Positions 31,247 through 38,552 of a DNA stretch of 57,500 nucleotides are shown piece after piece. Location: positions 40,001 through 97,500 of the forward strand of contig NZ_CP141595.1 of the NCBI RefSeq assembly GCF_035590735.1. The letters are read 5' to 3'. The notes under the pieces are model-generated. The model searched no databases, was not told the DNA's origin, and worked only from the letters and a program-made list of their open reading frames with translations. How positions within the stretch are numbered: position 1 is the first letter of the stretch; each line of letters opens with the position of its first letter. This DNA is from Rossellomorea aquimaris. GTDB lineage: Bacteria > Bacillota > Bacilli > Bacillales > Bacillaceae_B. A program made the position numbers and the translations under genes.

Positions 31247-31327
31247 AACTCAACAATGGTAAAGTATTCAATAACAAGTTGGTACATTGCCAAATAAAAT
31301 CATCTGATGAAAGTGAGGCAACTATAG

Positions 31328-31864
31328 ATGAAAGCAACTGGTATTGTTCGTCGTATTGATGATTTAGGGCGTGTCGTCATTCCGAAAGAAATTCGTAGAA
31401 CATTAAGGATTCGCGAGGGAGATCCCCTGGAAATCTTCGTCGATCGTGACGGAGAAGTCATCTTAAAGAAATACTCCCCTATAAGTGAACTTGGTGACTT
31501 TGCTAAGGAATACGGCGAAGCATTATACGACAGCCTTGGAAGCGCAGTGTTAATTTGTGATCGAGATGCTGTAATCGCCATCTCCGGCGCTTCAAAGAAG
31601 GAATATTTAAATAAGAACATCAGTGAACTGGTTGAAAAAGTAATGGATGACCGTACGTCTCTATTACACACTCAACAAGGACAAGCTGAGCTTGTCGATG
31701 GACACGGTGAAGATCTGGCTTCCTATACGATAGCCCCGATAGTCGCAAATGGTGACCCGATTGGTGCCGTTGCGATCTTCTCGAAGGAACGTACAGTAGG
31801 CGAAGTGGAACAAAAGGCAGTAGAAACGGCAGCTGGCTTTTTAGCAAGGCAAATGGAGTCATAA
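31328..31864 (+). CDS. spoVT: Stage V sporulation regulator SpoVT
   Basis: A 178-residue forespore regulator that tunes sigma-G-dependent genes. The N-terminal AbrB-like DNA-binding domain (MKATGIVRRIDDLGRVVIPKEIRRTLRIREGDPLEIFVD, 1-39) is followed by a C-terminal GAF-like ligand domain (about 55-178) with VAIFSKERTVGEVEQKAVETAAGFLARQME. Its DNA-binding domain closely resembles that of AbrB at 9954. A strong terminator follows. Confidence 0.97.
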   Translation: MKATGIVRRIDDLGRVVIPKEIRRTLRIREGDPLEIFVDRDGEVILKKYSPISELGDFAKEYGEALYDSLGSAVLICDRDAVIAISGASKKEYLNKNISELVEKVMDDRTSLLHTQQGQAELVDGHGEDLASYTIAPIVANGDPIGAVAIFSKERTVGEVEQKAVETAAGFLARQMES

Positions 31865-31868
31865 TCTA

Positions 31869-31898
31869 AAAGAGCGGCACTTAGCCGCTCTTCTTTTT
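31869..31898 (+). terminator. Terminator after spoVT
   Basis: AAGAGCGGC / GCCGCTCTT stem with a 5-nt loop, then CTTTTTT. Confidence 0.9.
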
Positions 31899-31949
31899 TA
31901 TTTTTGGCCTGATAAACGAAGTTGTTCAAAGAAAACAGGCAGCTCTTTA

Positions 31950-31958
31950 TGGTAAAAT
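31950..31958 (+). promoter_or_regulatory. Possible extended -10 promoter before yabM
   Basis: TGGTAAAAT has the TG-N-TAAAAT form, about 85 bp before yabM and after the spoVT terminator. No -35 is clear. Confidence 0.35.
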
Positions 31959-32042
31959 GACCAGTACATAAACGAATTTTTTCTCTGCCAGATCAGACTC
32001 AAAGAGCATTGAAAAAGTGGTACAGAAAGGCAGGGAAACTGG

Positions 32043-33662
32043 TTGAGTAAGAAGTACTCTTCCAACCAATTTTTGAAAGGGGCAATGGTATTAACGGTTG
32101 CCGCACTAGTGACGAAGATATTAAGTGCAGTATATCGGGTGCCGTTTCAAAATATTGTTGGGGATATTGGTTTTTATATCTATCAGCAGGTGTATCCTTT
32201 TTACGGAATTGCCATTGCATTATCCACCTATGGATTCCCTGTGATCATCTCGAAGTTAGTAGCCGAGAAAATAGAAAATGAAGATGAAGAAGGAGCGAAG
32301 AATGTAGCCGTCACCTCCTTCATGTTTCTATGTATCGTTGGATTAAGCTGGTTTCTTATCGTGTACTTTGGAGCAGGGGTGATAGCCCGCTGGATGGGGG
32401 ATCCACTCCTTAAACCGTTGATTCAAGTCATTTCTTTATCCTTTCTGTTGTTAGCTCCCATTTCTGTTCTGAGAGGATATTATCAAGGAAAGGAAGATAT
32501 GGTGCCCACAGCTGTTTCACAGGTGACAGAGCAAATGATAAGAGTGGCGACGATTCTTTTATTTTCAACTATTTTGGTTTCTCAAGGATATTCCCTGTAT
32601 ATGGCGGGGAACGGAGCGCTATTCGGTTCGATAACCGGTGGGCTGGGAGGCTTGTTGGTTTTACTATTCATAGTCACTGCACGCAGGGAGAGGCTGTTTT
32701 CACGCAAATCCCTGAGGTTGTCCCCTGATTATTTCCACATTTGGTCACGGTTATTAATGAACGGAACTGCCATTTGTGTAAGTGCCATGCTGCTGGTCCT
32801 TCTTCAGTTTGTTGATTCCTTGAATGTATATTCTCTCCTGACCTCATCAGGTATTGATACGGAGTCGGGGAAGACGTGGAAAGGGATTTATGACCGGGGT
32901 CAGCCCTTTGTCCAGCTCGGGACAGTAGTGGCCACCTCTATTTCCCTCACCATCGTACCATTGGTGACAAGTGCCTACTTGAAAAAGAAAGAAGATTTGA
33001 TAAGGGAGTACAGTCAGTTATCCCTGAAAATCAGTATTACCATTGGATTTGCAGCTACATTAGGAATCATCAATATCATGGTTCCTACCAATACGATGCT
33101 ATTTGAAAATGCATTGGGCTCAAAGGTGATCGCCGTTTTCTGTCTTTCCATTTTCTTTAGCTGTCTGATTCTTACGTTTGCAGGCATTTTCCAAGGAATC
33201 GGTAAGATTTATTACCCTGCAATCTGTATTTTGATAGGCATTCTCTTAAAGTATTTCGGCAACGCATATCTCATTCCCGTCATGGGTATTATGGGAGCGT
33301 CCATCGCGACGGTCGTTTCTTTAACCGTTATTACCGGTATGATGATCTTGAAGCTAAGGAGATTATTCCCTATCCGGTTTTTTCCTTTTTCTTTCTATAA
33401 AACCTTATTGCTGAGCGGTGCAGCCATGACCATCGTGTTACAGGTTTTCCTGCAGGTTTATGATACACTTTTAGACAAAGGAATGCCTGAACGCGAGCTT
33501 TCTGTCCTTTTTTCTTTAGGAGGAGCCTGCCTCGGCGCCCTCATCTTTCTGATTGTTTTTTTAAGAGGAAATGTCCTCTCCAGAGAAGAAATGGGTTTCT
33601 TGCCGTTTGGTAGTAAATGGGTAAGGCTGATGAATATTATGCAACCATTGAATAAAAAGTAG
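32043..33662 (+). CDS. yabM: Polysaccharide/lipid flippase-like membrane protein (YabM, SpoVB family)
   Basis: A polytopic membrane protein of 539 residues in the MOP exporter superfamily (SpoVB/MurJ/Wzx). About fourteen hydrophobic segments are visible, starting with FLKGAMVLTVAALVTKILSAVYRVPFQNIVG, the hallmark of SpoVB-type proteins. It probably flips an undecaprenyl-linked glycan; the substrate is not known. The start is TTG at 32043 with a weak GGCAGGGAA ribosome site, so the exact start is less certain. It heads the run yabM-mazG-rqcP-yabP-yabQ-divIC. Confidence 0.9.
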   Translation: MSKKYSSNQFLKGAMVLTVAALVTKILSAVYRVPFQNIVGDIGFYIYQQVYPFYGIAIALSTYGFPVIISKLVAEKIENEDEEGAKNVAVTSFMFLCIVGLSWFLIVYFGAGVIARWMGDPLLKPLIQVISLSFLLLAPISVLRGYYQGKEDMVPTAVSQVTEQMIRVATILLFSTILVSQGYSLYMAGNGALFGSITGGLGGLLVLLFIVTARRERLFSRKSLRLSPDYFHIWSRLLMNGTAICVSAMLLVLLQFVDSLNVYSLLTSSGIDTESGKTWKGIYDRGQPFVQLGTVVATSISLTIVPLVTSAYLKKKEDLIREYSQLSLKISITIGFAATLGIINIMVPTNTMLFENALGSKVIAVFCLSIFFSCLILTFAGIFQGIGKIYYPAICILIGILLKYFGNAYLIPVMGIMGASIATVVSLTVITGMMILKLRRLFPIRFFPFSFYKTLLLSGAAMTIVLQVFLQVYDTLLDKGMPERELSVLFSLGGACLGALIFLIVFLRGNVLSREEMGFLPFGSKWVRLMNIMQPLNKK

Positions 33663-33675
33663 CGAGGAGATCAAT

Positions 33676-35136
33676 ATGCATACAATAACAATTGTGGGTT
33701 TAGGTGCAGGGGATATCGAACAGCTCCCATTAGGAGTGTACCGATTACTAAAGAATAGCTCACATCTATACTTACGTACGAAGGAGCATCCAGTCGTAAA
33801 GGATTTAGTGGCTGAAGGAGTCGAGTTTCAATCCTTTGATGCTGTATATGAAAAGCATGATCAGTTCGACCACGTGTATGAAGAGATTGTATTTGAGCTG
33901 GTTAGGGAATCTGAAAAGCATTCAATTGTCTATGCCGTACCGGGTCATCCATTAGTAGCTGAAAAGGCTGTTCAAATGCTTCTGGACCTTCAGGAAGAAG
34001 GAAAGATACAAGTGTCGATAGGCGGAGGCCAAAGCTTCATTGATGCTCTGTTCGCTTCTGTCGGAGCGGACCCGATCGATGGCTTTCAGCTGTTGGATGG
34101 TACGAATTTAAAGCTTCAAGATATTCATATGAATCAACAGCTTATCATCGGGCAGGTGTATGATGCTTTTATCGCTTCTGAGGTGAAGATTACCTTGATG
34201 GAGCTCTATCCATATGATTATGAAGTCTTGCTTGTCACAGCGGCCGGCAGCAAGGAAGAGAAGGTGGATAAAATACCGCTGGTTGAACTTGATCGTGTGG
34301 CCCACCTCAGTAATTTAACAAGCTTGTACGTTCCTGCTGTGAAAGAAATGGCATCCACTTATAAACAATTTGCAACGTTAAGAGAGATTATTTCGACATT
34401 AAGGGGACCGAATGGGTGTCCTTGGGATAAAGAGCAAACTCATCATTCCCTCAAGAAATATTTACTCGAAGAAACGTACGAGTTACTGGAAGCCATTGAG
34501 GAAGATGATATTGATCATATGATTGAAGAGCTGGGGGATGTCCTGCTCCAGGTCATGCTTCATGCCCAAATAGGTGAGGATGAAGGAATGTTCACCATGG
34601 AGGAAGTGATTGAAAGTCTTGCTTCCAAAATGGTCCGAAGACACCCTCATGTATTCGGTTCGGTTCAAGTAGAAAATACGGAACAAGTGAAAGCGAACTG
34701 GGATGAAATCAAGAAGCAAGAAAAGCCGGATGAACATGAACCGATGCTTAAGAACGTTGCCAAAGGAATGCCGGCTCTCATGAAGGCATACGAATACCAG
34801 AAGAAAGCCGCAAAAGTAGGCTTTGATTGGCCAGACCCACTAGGTGCCTGGGGAAAAGTATGGGAAGAATTAAAGGAATTTGAAAACGAGGTCGAGAATA
34901 ATAATGAAAAAGATATCAAAAAAGAATTTGGAGATATTTTATTCGCACTTATCAATGTGGCCAGATTCTATAAGATATTTCCAGAGGAAGCCCTGTCTAT
35001 GACGAATGCAAAATTTTACCGCCGCTTTTCTTATGTGGAGGAACAGGTTTTGAAAACGGGGAAGAGCTTTGAGGATTTCACTTTAGAAGAATTAGACCAA
35101 TTTTGGAACGAAGCCAAAAAGATGAATATCGAATAA
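33676..35136 (+). CDS. yabN: Fused tetrapyrrole-methylase-like / MazG nucleotide pyrophosphohydrolase (YabN)
   Basis: A two-domain protein of 486 residues. Residues about 1-215 form a SAM-dependent tetrapyrrole methylase-like fold (MHTITIVGLGAGDIEQLPLGVY, AVPGHPLVAEKAV), and about 235-486 a tandem MazG domain with CPWDKEQTHHSLKKYLLEETYELLEAIEE, whose EExxE and ExxD motifs bind metal. MazG hydrolyses NTPs to NMP and pyrophosphate, cleaning abnormal nucleotides. The fusion is normal for Bacillus. The role of the N-terminal domain is unknown. rqcP follows after 13 bp. Confidence 0.93.
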   Translation: MHTITIVGLGAGDIEQLPLGVYRLLKNSSHLYLRTKEHPVVKDLVAEGVEFQSFDAVYEKHDQFDHVYEEIVFELVRESEKHSIVYAVPGHPLVAEKAVQMLLDLQEEGKIQVSIGGGQSFIDALFASVGADPIDGFQLLDGTNLKLQDIHMNQQLIIGQVYDAFIASEVKITLMELYPYDYEVLLVTAAGSKEEKVDKIPLVELDRVAHLSNLTSLYVPAVKEMASTYKQFATLREIISTLRGPNGCPWDKEQTHHSLKKYLLEETYELLEAIEEDDIDHMIEELGDVLLQVMLHAQIGEDEGMFTMEEVIESLASKMVRRHPHVFGSVQVENTEQVKANWDEIKKQEKPDEHEPMLKNVAKGMPALMKAYEYQKKAAKVGFDWPDPLGAWGKVWEELKEFENEVENNNEKDIKKEFGDILFALINVARFYKIFPEEALSMTNAKFYRRFSYVEEQVLKTGKSFEDFTLEELDQFWNEAKKMNIE

Positions 35137-35149
35137 GGGGAAATGAATA

Positions 35150-35428
35150 ATGGTATCCATGAGATTAGATAAATTTCTAAAAGTATCAAGACTGATAAAA
35201 AGAAGAACGATGGCGAAAGAAATTGCCGACCAGGGTCGTATAACAGTGAATGGGCTGCAAGCAAAAGCAAGCTCTAACGTGAAGGTTGGAGACGAATTAA
35301 GCGTGAGGTTTGGTCAAAAGATTATGAGGGTAAAGATAGAAAGGCTTCTTGAAACAACAAAAAAAGAAGAAGCGAGTGGACTTTATTCCGTACTTTCAGA
35401 AGAAAGAGTTCAAGAAGAAACGGAATAA
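35150..35428 (+). CDS. rqcP: S4-domain protein RqcP (YabO)
   Basis: A small S4-type RNA-binding protein of 92 residues that works with RqcH in bacterial ribosome quality control, helping the addition of alanine tails to stalled chains. The S4 fold is clear: MRLDKFLKVSRLIKRRTMAKEIADQGRITVNG and the GDELSVRFGQK strand. The ATG at 35150 is 9 nt from AAGGGG; another ATG at 35159 corresponds to the B. subtilis start but is 18 nt away, so three extra residues are likely. Confidence 0.92.
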   Translation: MVSMRLDKFLKVSRLIKRRTMAKEIADQGRITVNGLQAKASSNVKVGDELSVRFGQKIMRVKIERLLETTKKEEASGLYSVLSEERVQEETE

Positions 35429-35525
35429 GGATTACATAGTAGGTGGCTCTATTTTGGTTCTATTTTTCTCCCGAAAACATAAACATAGTTACAAAGCTTG
35501 TACTATGGGAATGTGAGGGATGGGT

Positions 35526-35828
35526 ATGAATCAATATTATGATGGAAACAAAGATAAAACGACTTTTCAGGAACATGACGTCATGATGAGGGGCCGGAAG
35601 CTTCTTGATATCACAGGTGTTAAACAGGTGGAAAGCTTCGATAATGAAGAGTTTCTACTCGAAACCGTAATGGGCTTTTTGTCTGTAAGAGGTCAAAATC
35701 TACAAATGAAAAATCTGGACGTGGATAAAGGCATCGTCTCCATTAAAGGAAAGGTGTTTGATCTCGTTTACCTGGATGAACAAAATGGGGAGAAGGCTAA
35801 AGGCTTCTTTAGCAAGCTGTTTCGATGA
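35526..35828 (+). CDS. yabP: Sporulation protein YabP
   Basis: A 100-residue protein of the YabP/YqfC family, needed in B. subtilis for normal spore formation and expressed in the mother cell. The core LDITGVKQVESFDNEEFLLETVMGFLSVRGQNLQMKNLDVDKG is highly conserved. The ATG at 35526 is used, since GAGGG at 35515-35519 abuts an earlier ATG at 35520. The stop overlaps the yabQ start as ATGA, indicating translational coupling. I could not define the expected sigma-E promoter. Confidence 0.92.
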   Translation: MNQYYDGNKDKTTFQEHDVMMRGRKLLDITGVKQVESFDNEEFLLETVMGFLSVRGQNLQMKNLDVDKGIVSIKGKVFDLVYLDEQNGEKAKGFFSKLFR

Positions 35829-36478
35829 CACTCTCAACCCAGTTCTACACCATGCTCTCCATGATTGGAATGGGAGCTTTATTTGGTGCGACATTAGACA
35901 CATACAATCGGTTCTTAAACCGGTCTGAAAGAAAACGGTGGCTTGTATTCATAAACGATATTATGTTTTGGGTATTACAAGCCCTATCGATTTTTTATAT
36001 TTTATTTGTCGTCAATTTCGGTGAGATCCGTTTTTATATTTTCATTGCTTTGCTGTGTGGGTTTGCTGGTTATCAGGCCCTCATCAAACAGCTTTATCTT
36101 GCCTTTTTGGAACGGGTGATCTTATTTTTTATCTCCCTTTATAATTTTGGTGTGAAAATGGTGAAAAAATTAATTTATTCACCGATAAAATGGATAATTG
36201 TGCTTCTCATTACCGTGGTTTTATCTGTAGGAAAAGGGCTCTTATCCGTCATAATATTCCTGTTAAAGGTGATTTGGAACGTGTTACAATGGGCGATTAA
36301 GCTCGTAACGGCTCCAATATGGTGGATATTGAAGGGTATTTGGAATTTATTGCCGAAAAATCTTACAAAAAGAGTCGAGAAGTTATATAATAAAGTGGCA
36401 GGAATTTTTAAAGTATATATCAAAAAAGTATATAGAGTGGTAGAAAAGTTCAAAAAGAAACCTAAAGACAAAGAATAG
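35825..36478 (+). CDS. yabQ: Spore cortex membrane protein YabQ
   Basis: A 217-residue membrane protein required in B. subtilis for spore cortex formation. The N-terminal half has about five hydrophobic helices (for example TQFYTMLSMIGMGALFGATLDTYN and WVLQALSIFYILFVVNF), and the C-terminus is strongly basic (VEKFKKKPKDKE). The ATG overlaps the yabP stop by 4 nt. B. subtilis YabQ targets the outer forespore membrane; that is inferred here. Confidence 0.9.
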   Translation: MTLSTQFYTMLSMIGMGALFGATLDTYNRFLNRSERKRWLVFINDIMFWVLQALSIFYILFVVNFGEIRFYIFIALLCGFAGYQALIKQLYLAFLERVILFFISLYNFGVKMVKKLIYSPIKWIIVLLITVVLSVGKGLLSVIIFLLKVIWNVLQWAIKLVTAPIWWILKGIWNLLPKNLTKRVEKLYNKVAGIFKVYIKKVYRVVEKFKKKPKDKE

Positions 36479-36521
36479 GGCTTAAGGCTTTGCCACTCCA
36501 TATTGTAAAGGAGGTTTGGGA

Positions 36522-36911
36522 ATGAGAAAAAACGTGACACCAATGGAAAATGAATATGTTCGTCATCAGGAGCATATGCATCATTCGTCTTCTAAGAGAA
36601 AAAAGCGTTTGGTCCGTCGATTAGCAGTATTTTTAATTTTAGTATTGGCAATTAGTGGATTTTTAATTTCGACTCTCATTTCCAGAGCCCAGGTTTTAGA
36701 AGATAAACGTACTGAAAAAGCACAATTAGAAAAAAAGTTAGAACATCTAAAAGATAAGCAAACCGCGTTGGAAGAAGAGATTGTGAAGCTTAACGACGAT
36801 GAATATATAGCCAAACTGGCTCGCCGGGATTACTTTTTATCAGATGAAGGTGAAATTATTTTCAACATACCTGAACCAGATAAAGAGAAAGAAGAAGAGG
36901 TGTCTTATTGA
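36522..36911 (+). CDS. divIC: Cell division protein DivIC
   Basis: A bitopic septal protein (FtsB family) that forms a complex with FtsL and DivIB. Of 129 residues, about 1-33 are a basic cytoplasmic tail (SKRKKRLVRR), 34-54 a transmembrane helix, 55-100 an extracellular coiled coil and the rest a short C-terminal domain with LARRDYFLSDEGEIIFNIPE. The ATG at 36522 follows AAGGAGG. Its last codons overlap the -35 of the yabR promoter. Confidence 0.95.
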   Translation: MRKNVTPMENEYVRHQEHMHHSSSKRKKRLVRRLAVFLILVLAISGFLISTLISRAQVLEDKRTEKAQLEKKLEHLKDKQTALEEEIVKLNDDEYIAKLARRDYFLSDEGEIIFNIPEPDKEKEEEVSY

Positions 36912-36937
36912 CACTCTTTTTTTAAATTGGCTATAAT
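36908..36937 (+). promoter_or_regulatory. Sigma-A promoter of yabR
   Basis: TTGACA at 36908-36913 and TATAAT at 36932-36937, both perfect, spaced by 18 bp. The -35 overlaps the divIC stop codon. Confidence 0.8.
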
Positions 36938-36985
36938 ATGTAGTAAGGTTTATCTTTTATCATTTTAAGGAGGAGCATTTCTTTT

Positions 36986-37414
36986 ATGTCAATCGAAGTA
37001 GGCAGCAAGTTACAGGGTAAGGTAACAGGTATTACAAATTTCGGAGCGTTCGTGGAATTATCGGAAGGTTCAACAGGTTTAGTTCACATTAGTGAAGTTG
37101 CAGACAACTATGTTAAGGATATTAACGAACACCTTAAAGTTGGCGACGAAGTAACAGTTAAGGTTATTAATGTTGAGAAAGATGGAAAGATCGGTTTGTC
37201 CATCCGAAAAGCGAAAGAGCAACCACAACGCCCGCAGCGCCCTCAGCGTCCTCAACGCCCGCGTAATAATAATAACAAACAGAACGACACACGTACTAAA
37301 GAGAGTTTCGAACAAAAGATGGCACGTTTCTTGAAAGACAGTGAGGATCGTTTATCATCTTTAAAGAAAAATACTGAGTCTCGTCGTGGTGGAAAAGGGG
37401 CGAAAAAAGGTTAA
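36986..37414 (+). CDS. yabR: S1-domain RNA-binding protein YabR
   Basis: A 142-residue protein with one S1 RNA-binding domain at about 3-75 (GSKLQGKVTGITNFGAFVELSEGSTGLVHISEVAD). A low-complexity linker follows: a PQR repeat (about 80-92), an Asn run and a basic C-terminal tail (ESRRGGKGAKKG). It belongs to the general-stress S1 family (YugI, YabR) tied to ribosomes and RNA. The exact role is unknown. It has its own promoter and terminator. Confidence 0.92.
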   Translation: MSIEVGSKLQGKVTGITNFGAFVELSEGSTGLVHISEVADNYVKDINEHLKVGDEVTVKVINVEKDGKIGLSIRKAKEQPQRPQRPQRPQRPRNNNNKQNDTRTKESFEQKMARFLKDSEDRLSSLKKNTESRRGGKGAKKG

Positions 37415-37455
37415 CTTGCTGTCTATTAACTCATATAGCAGGTTGTGAACGGAAA

Positions 37456-37494
37456 ACAGGCATACTCATAAGAATGAGTGTGCCTGTTTTTTTA
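37456..37494 (+). terminator. Terminator after yabR
   Basis: ACAGGCATACTCAT / ATGAGTGTGCCTGT stem, 4-nt loop, eight T. Confidence 0.92.
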
Positions 37495-37568
37495 AAATGT
37501 GAATAAAGGAAAACGACCTGCCCTCATCGAATAAAATAGTCTTAACTAATTTTATGGAGGAAGCCATT

Positions 37569-38039
37569 ATGAAAAAAGAACAGATAATTGATCACCATGA
37601 ATCGTTTAAGCTGTGGCTTAATGAATTGAAAAGGATCAATGACAAAGAGTGGTTTCAGCCAATGGAGGAAAGCAAGTGGTCGATTGCTGCAAATGTTTCT
37701 CACATGATCAAATGGGACCAATATTCATTAGTGGAGATTCTCCCAAAGGTTTCAGAAGGAGTACAGTTGTCTCCTTTTCCGGATTTTCAACGTTTTAATG
37801 GAGAAGCTAAAAGATATGCGCATGACGTGGTAAATAAGGAAGCTTTGATTGAAGAGGGTATCAAGACACGCGAATCGATTATAGCTTATGTAAGTAGCTT
37901 ATCTGATGATGATTTACAACATTCGTTCTCAGTAGGAGATCAAAGCTTTACACTTGATGAGTTTTTTGAAGACTTTATCGGTCATGATAAACATCACCAG
38001 GAGCAAATTGAAGAAGTTGTGTCTGCAGAAAAAGCTTGA
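37569..38039 (+). CDS. DinB-family protein
   Basis: A 156-residue four-helix-bundle protein of the DinB/YfiT-like superfamily. The histidine triad that binds a metal is visible: His45 in NVSHMIKWD and His139 and His143 in GHDKHHQEQ. Members include bacillithiol transferases and other thiol-dependent enzymes; the activity here cannot be told. The ATG at 37569 follows GGAGGAAG; an ATG at 37554 overlaps that site. This gene is not present between yabR and the tRNA genes in B. subtilis, so it is a lineage-specific insertion. Confidence 0.85.
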   Translation: MKKEQIIDHHESFKLWLNELKRINDKEWFQPMEESKWSIAANVSHMIKWDQYSLVEILPKVSEGVQLSPFPDFQRFNGEAKRYAHDVVNKEALIEEGIKTRESIIAYVSSLSDDDLQHSFSVGDQSFTLDEFFEDFIGHDKHHQEQIEEVVSAEKA

Positions 38040-38070
38040 TGTGCCTCTTCATACGAAAAGAGCTGAATAT

Positions 38071-38106
38071 AAAAAAAGACTATCATAAATGATAGTCTTT
38101 TTTTAC
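38071..38106. terminator. Bidirectional terminator between dinB-family gene and tRNA genes
   Basis: AAAAAAAGACTATCAT / ATGATAGTCTTTTTTT stem with a small loop. It can end both the plus-strand DinB-family transcript and the minus-strand tRNA transcript. Confidence 0.88.
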
Positions 38107-38108
38107 TA

Positions 38109-38180
38109 TGACCCGTACGGGATTCGAACCCGTGTTACCGCCGTGAAAGGGCGGTGTCTTAACCGCTTGACCAACGGGCC
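38109..38180 (-). tRNA. tRNA-Glu (anticodon TTC)
   Basis: A 72-nt cloverleaf on the minus strand. The acceptor arm GGCCCGT pairs with ACGGGTC, the anticodon loop reads CCTTTCAC with TTC, and the T arm has GGTTCGAATCC. CCA is not encoded. It is second in a two-gene tRNA transcript. Confidence 0.95.
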
Positions 38181-38188
38181 TTGAAATA

Positions 38189-38265
38189 TGGTAGCGGCGG
38201 AGGGGATCGAACCCCCGACCTCACGGGTATGAACCGTACGCTCTAGCCAGCTGAGCTACACCGCC
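38189..38265 (-). tRNA. tRNA-Met (anticodon CAT, elongator type)
   Basis: A 77-nt cloverleaf on the minus strand, with CCA encoded. The acceptor arm GGCGGTG / CGCCGCT and the anticodon loop GTTCATAC fit. The first pair is G-C, unlike the unpaired first base of initiator tRNA, and the sequence is unlike the CAT-bearing tRNA-Ile, so elongator Met is the best call. Confidence 0.93.
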
Positions 38266-38295
38266 ATATTTATGCACCTTTTAGGCACAAAATCT

Positions 38296-38324
38296 ATGAT
38301 ACATAGAAAGAATTATCTTGTCAA
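38296..38324 (-). promoter_or_regulatory. Sigma-A promoter of the tRNA-Met/tRNA-Glu transcript
   Basis: On the minus strand TTGACA (38324-38319) and TATCAT (38301-38296) are 17 bp apart. The -10 is about 30 bp before the tRNA-Met gene. Confidence 0.75.
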
Positions 38325-38341
38325 TATAATCTGGTAAAGAA

Positions 38342-38350
38342 TTTGTCAAA
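38342..38350 (+). promoter_or_regulatory. Spo0A box upstream of spoIIE
   Basis: TTTGTCAAA matches the 0A consensus TTTGTCRAA. It lies between the divergent tRNA promoter and the spoIIE promoter, about 140 bp from the latter, so its role is unsure. Confidence 0.4.
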
Positions 38351-38454
38351 ATTCCCTCAAGCATACTCGCGTAAGCGTTTAAGATGAAAAAAGTAGAAAA
38401 GAAGAATAGATGCGATTATAATATTCTGAATATTTTACCGGAATCCATAGAAAG

Positions 38455-38521
38455 TCGTCGAAACTTTCTTGGTATGCATTCCCTCATTTTGACAAAGTTT
38501 TAAGCTTGTACCATTTATACT
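38455..38521 (+). promoter_or_regulatory. Spo0A-type promoter of spoIIE with 21-bp spacer
   Basis: TTGACA at 38489-38494 and TATACT at 38516-38521 are separated by 21 bp. The TTTGACAAA at 38488-38496, a Spo0A box on the minus strand, overlaps the -35, and a near box (CGTCGAA) lies at 38456-38462. In B. subtilis the spoIIE promoter also has a 21-bp spacer and needs phosphorylated Spo0A. Confidence 0.8.
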
Positions 38522-38552
38522 TAACAAAAAAGAAATGGGGAGTGTTTCATAC

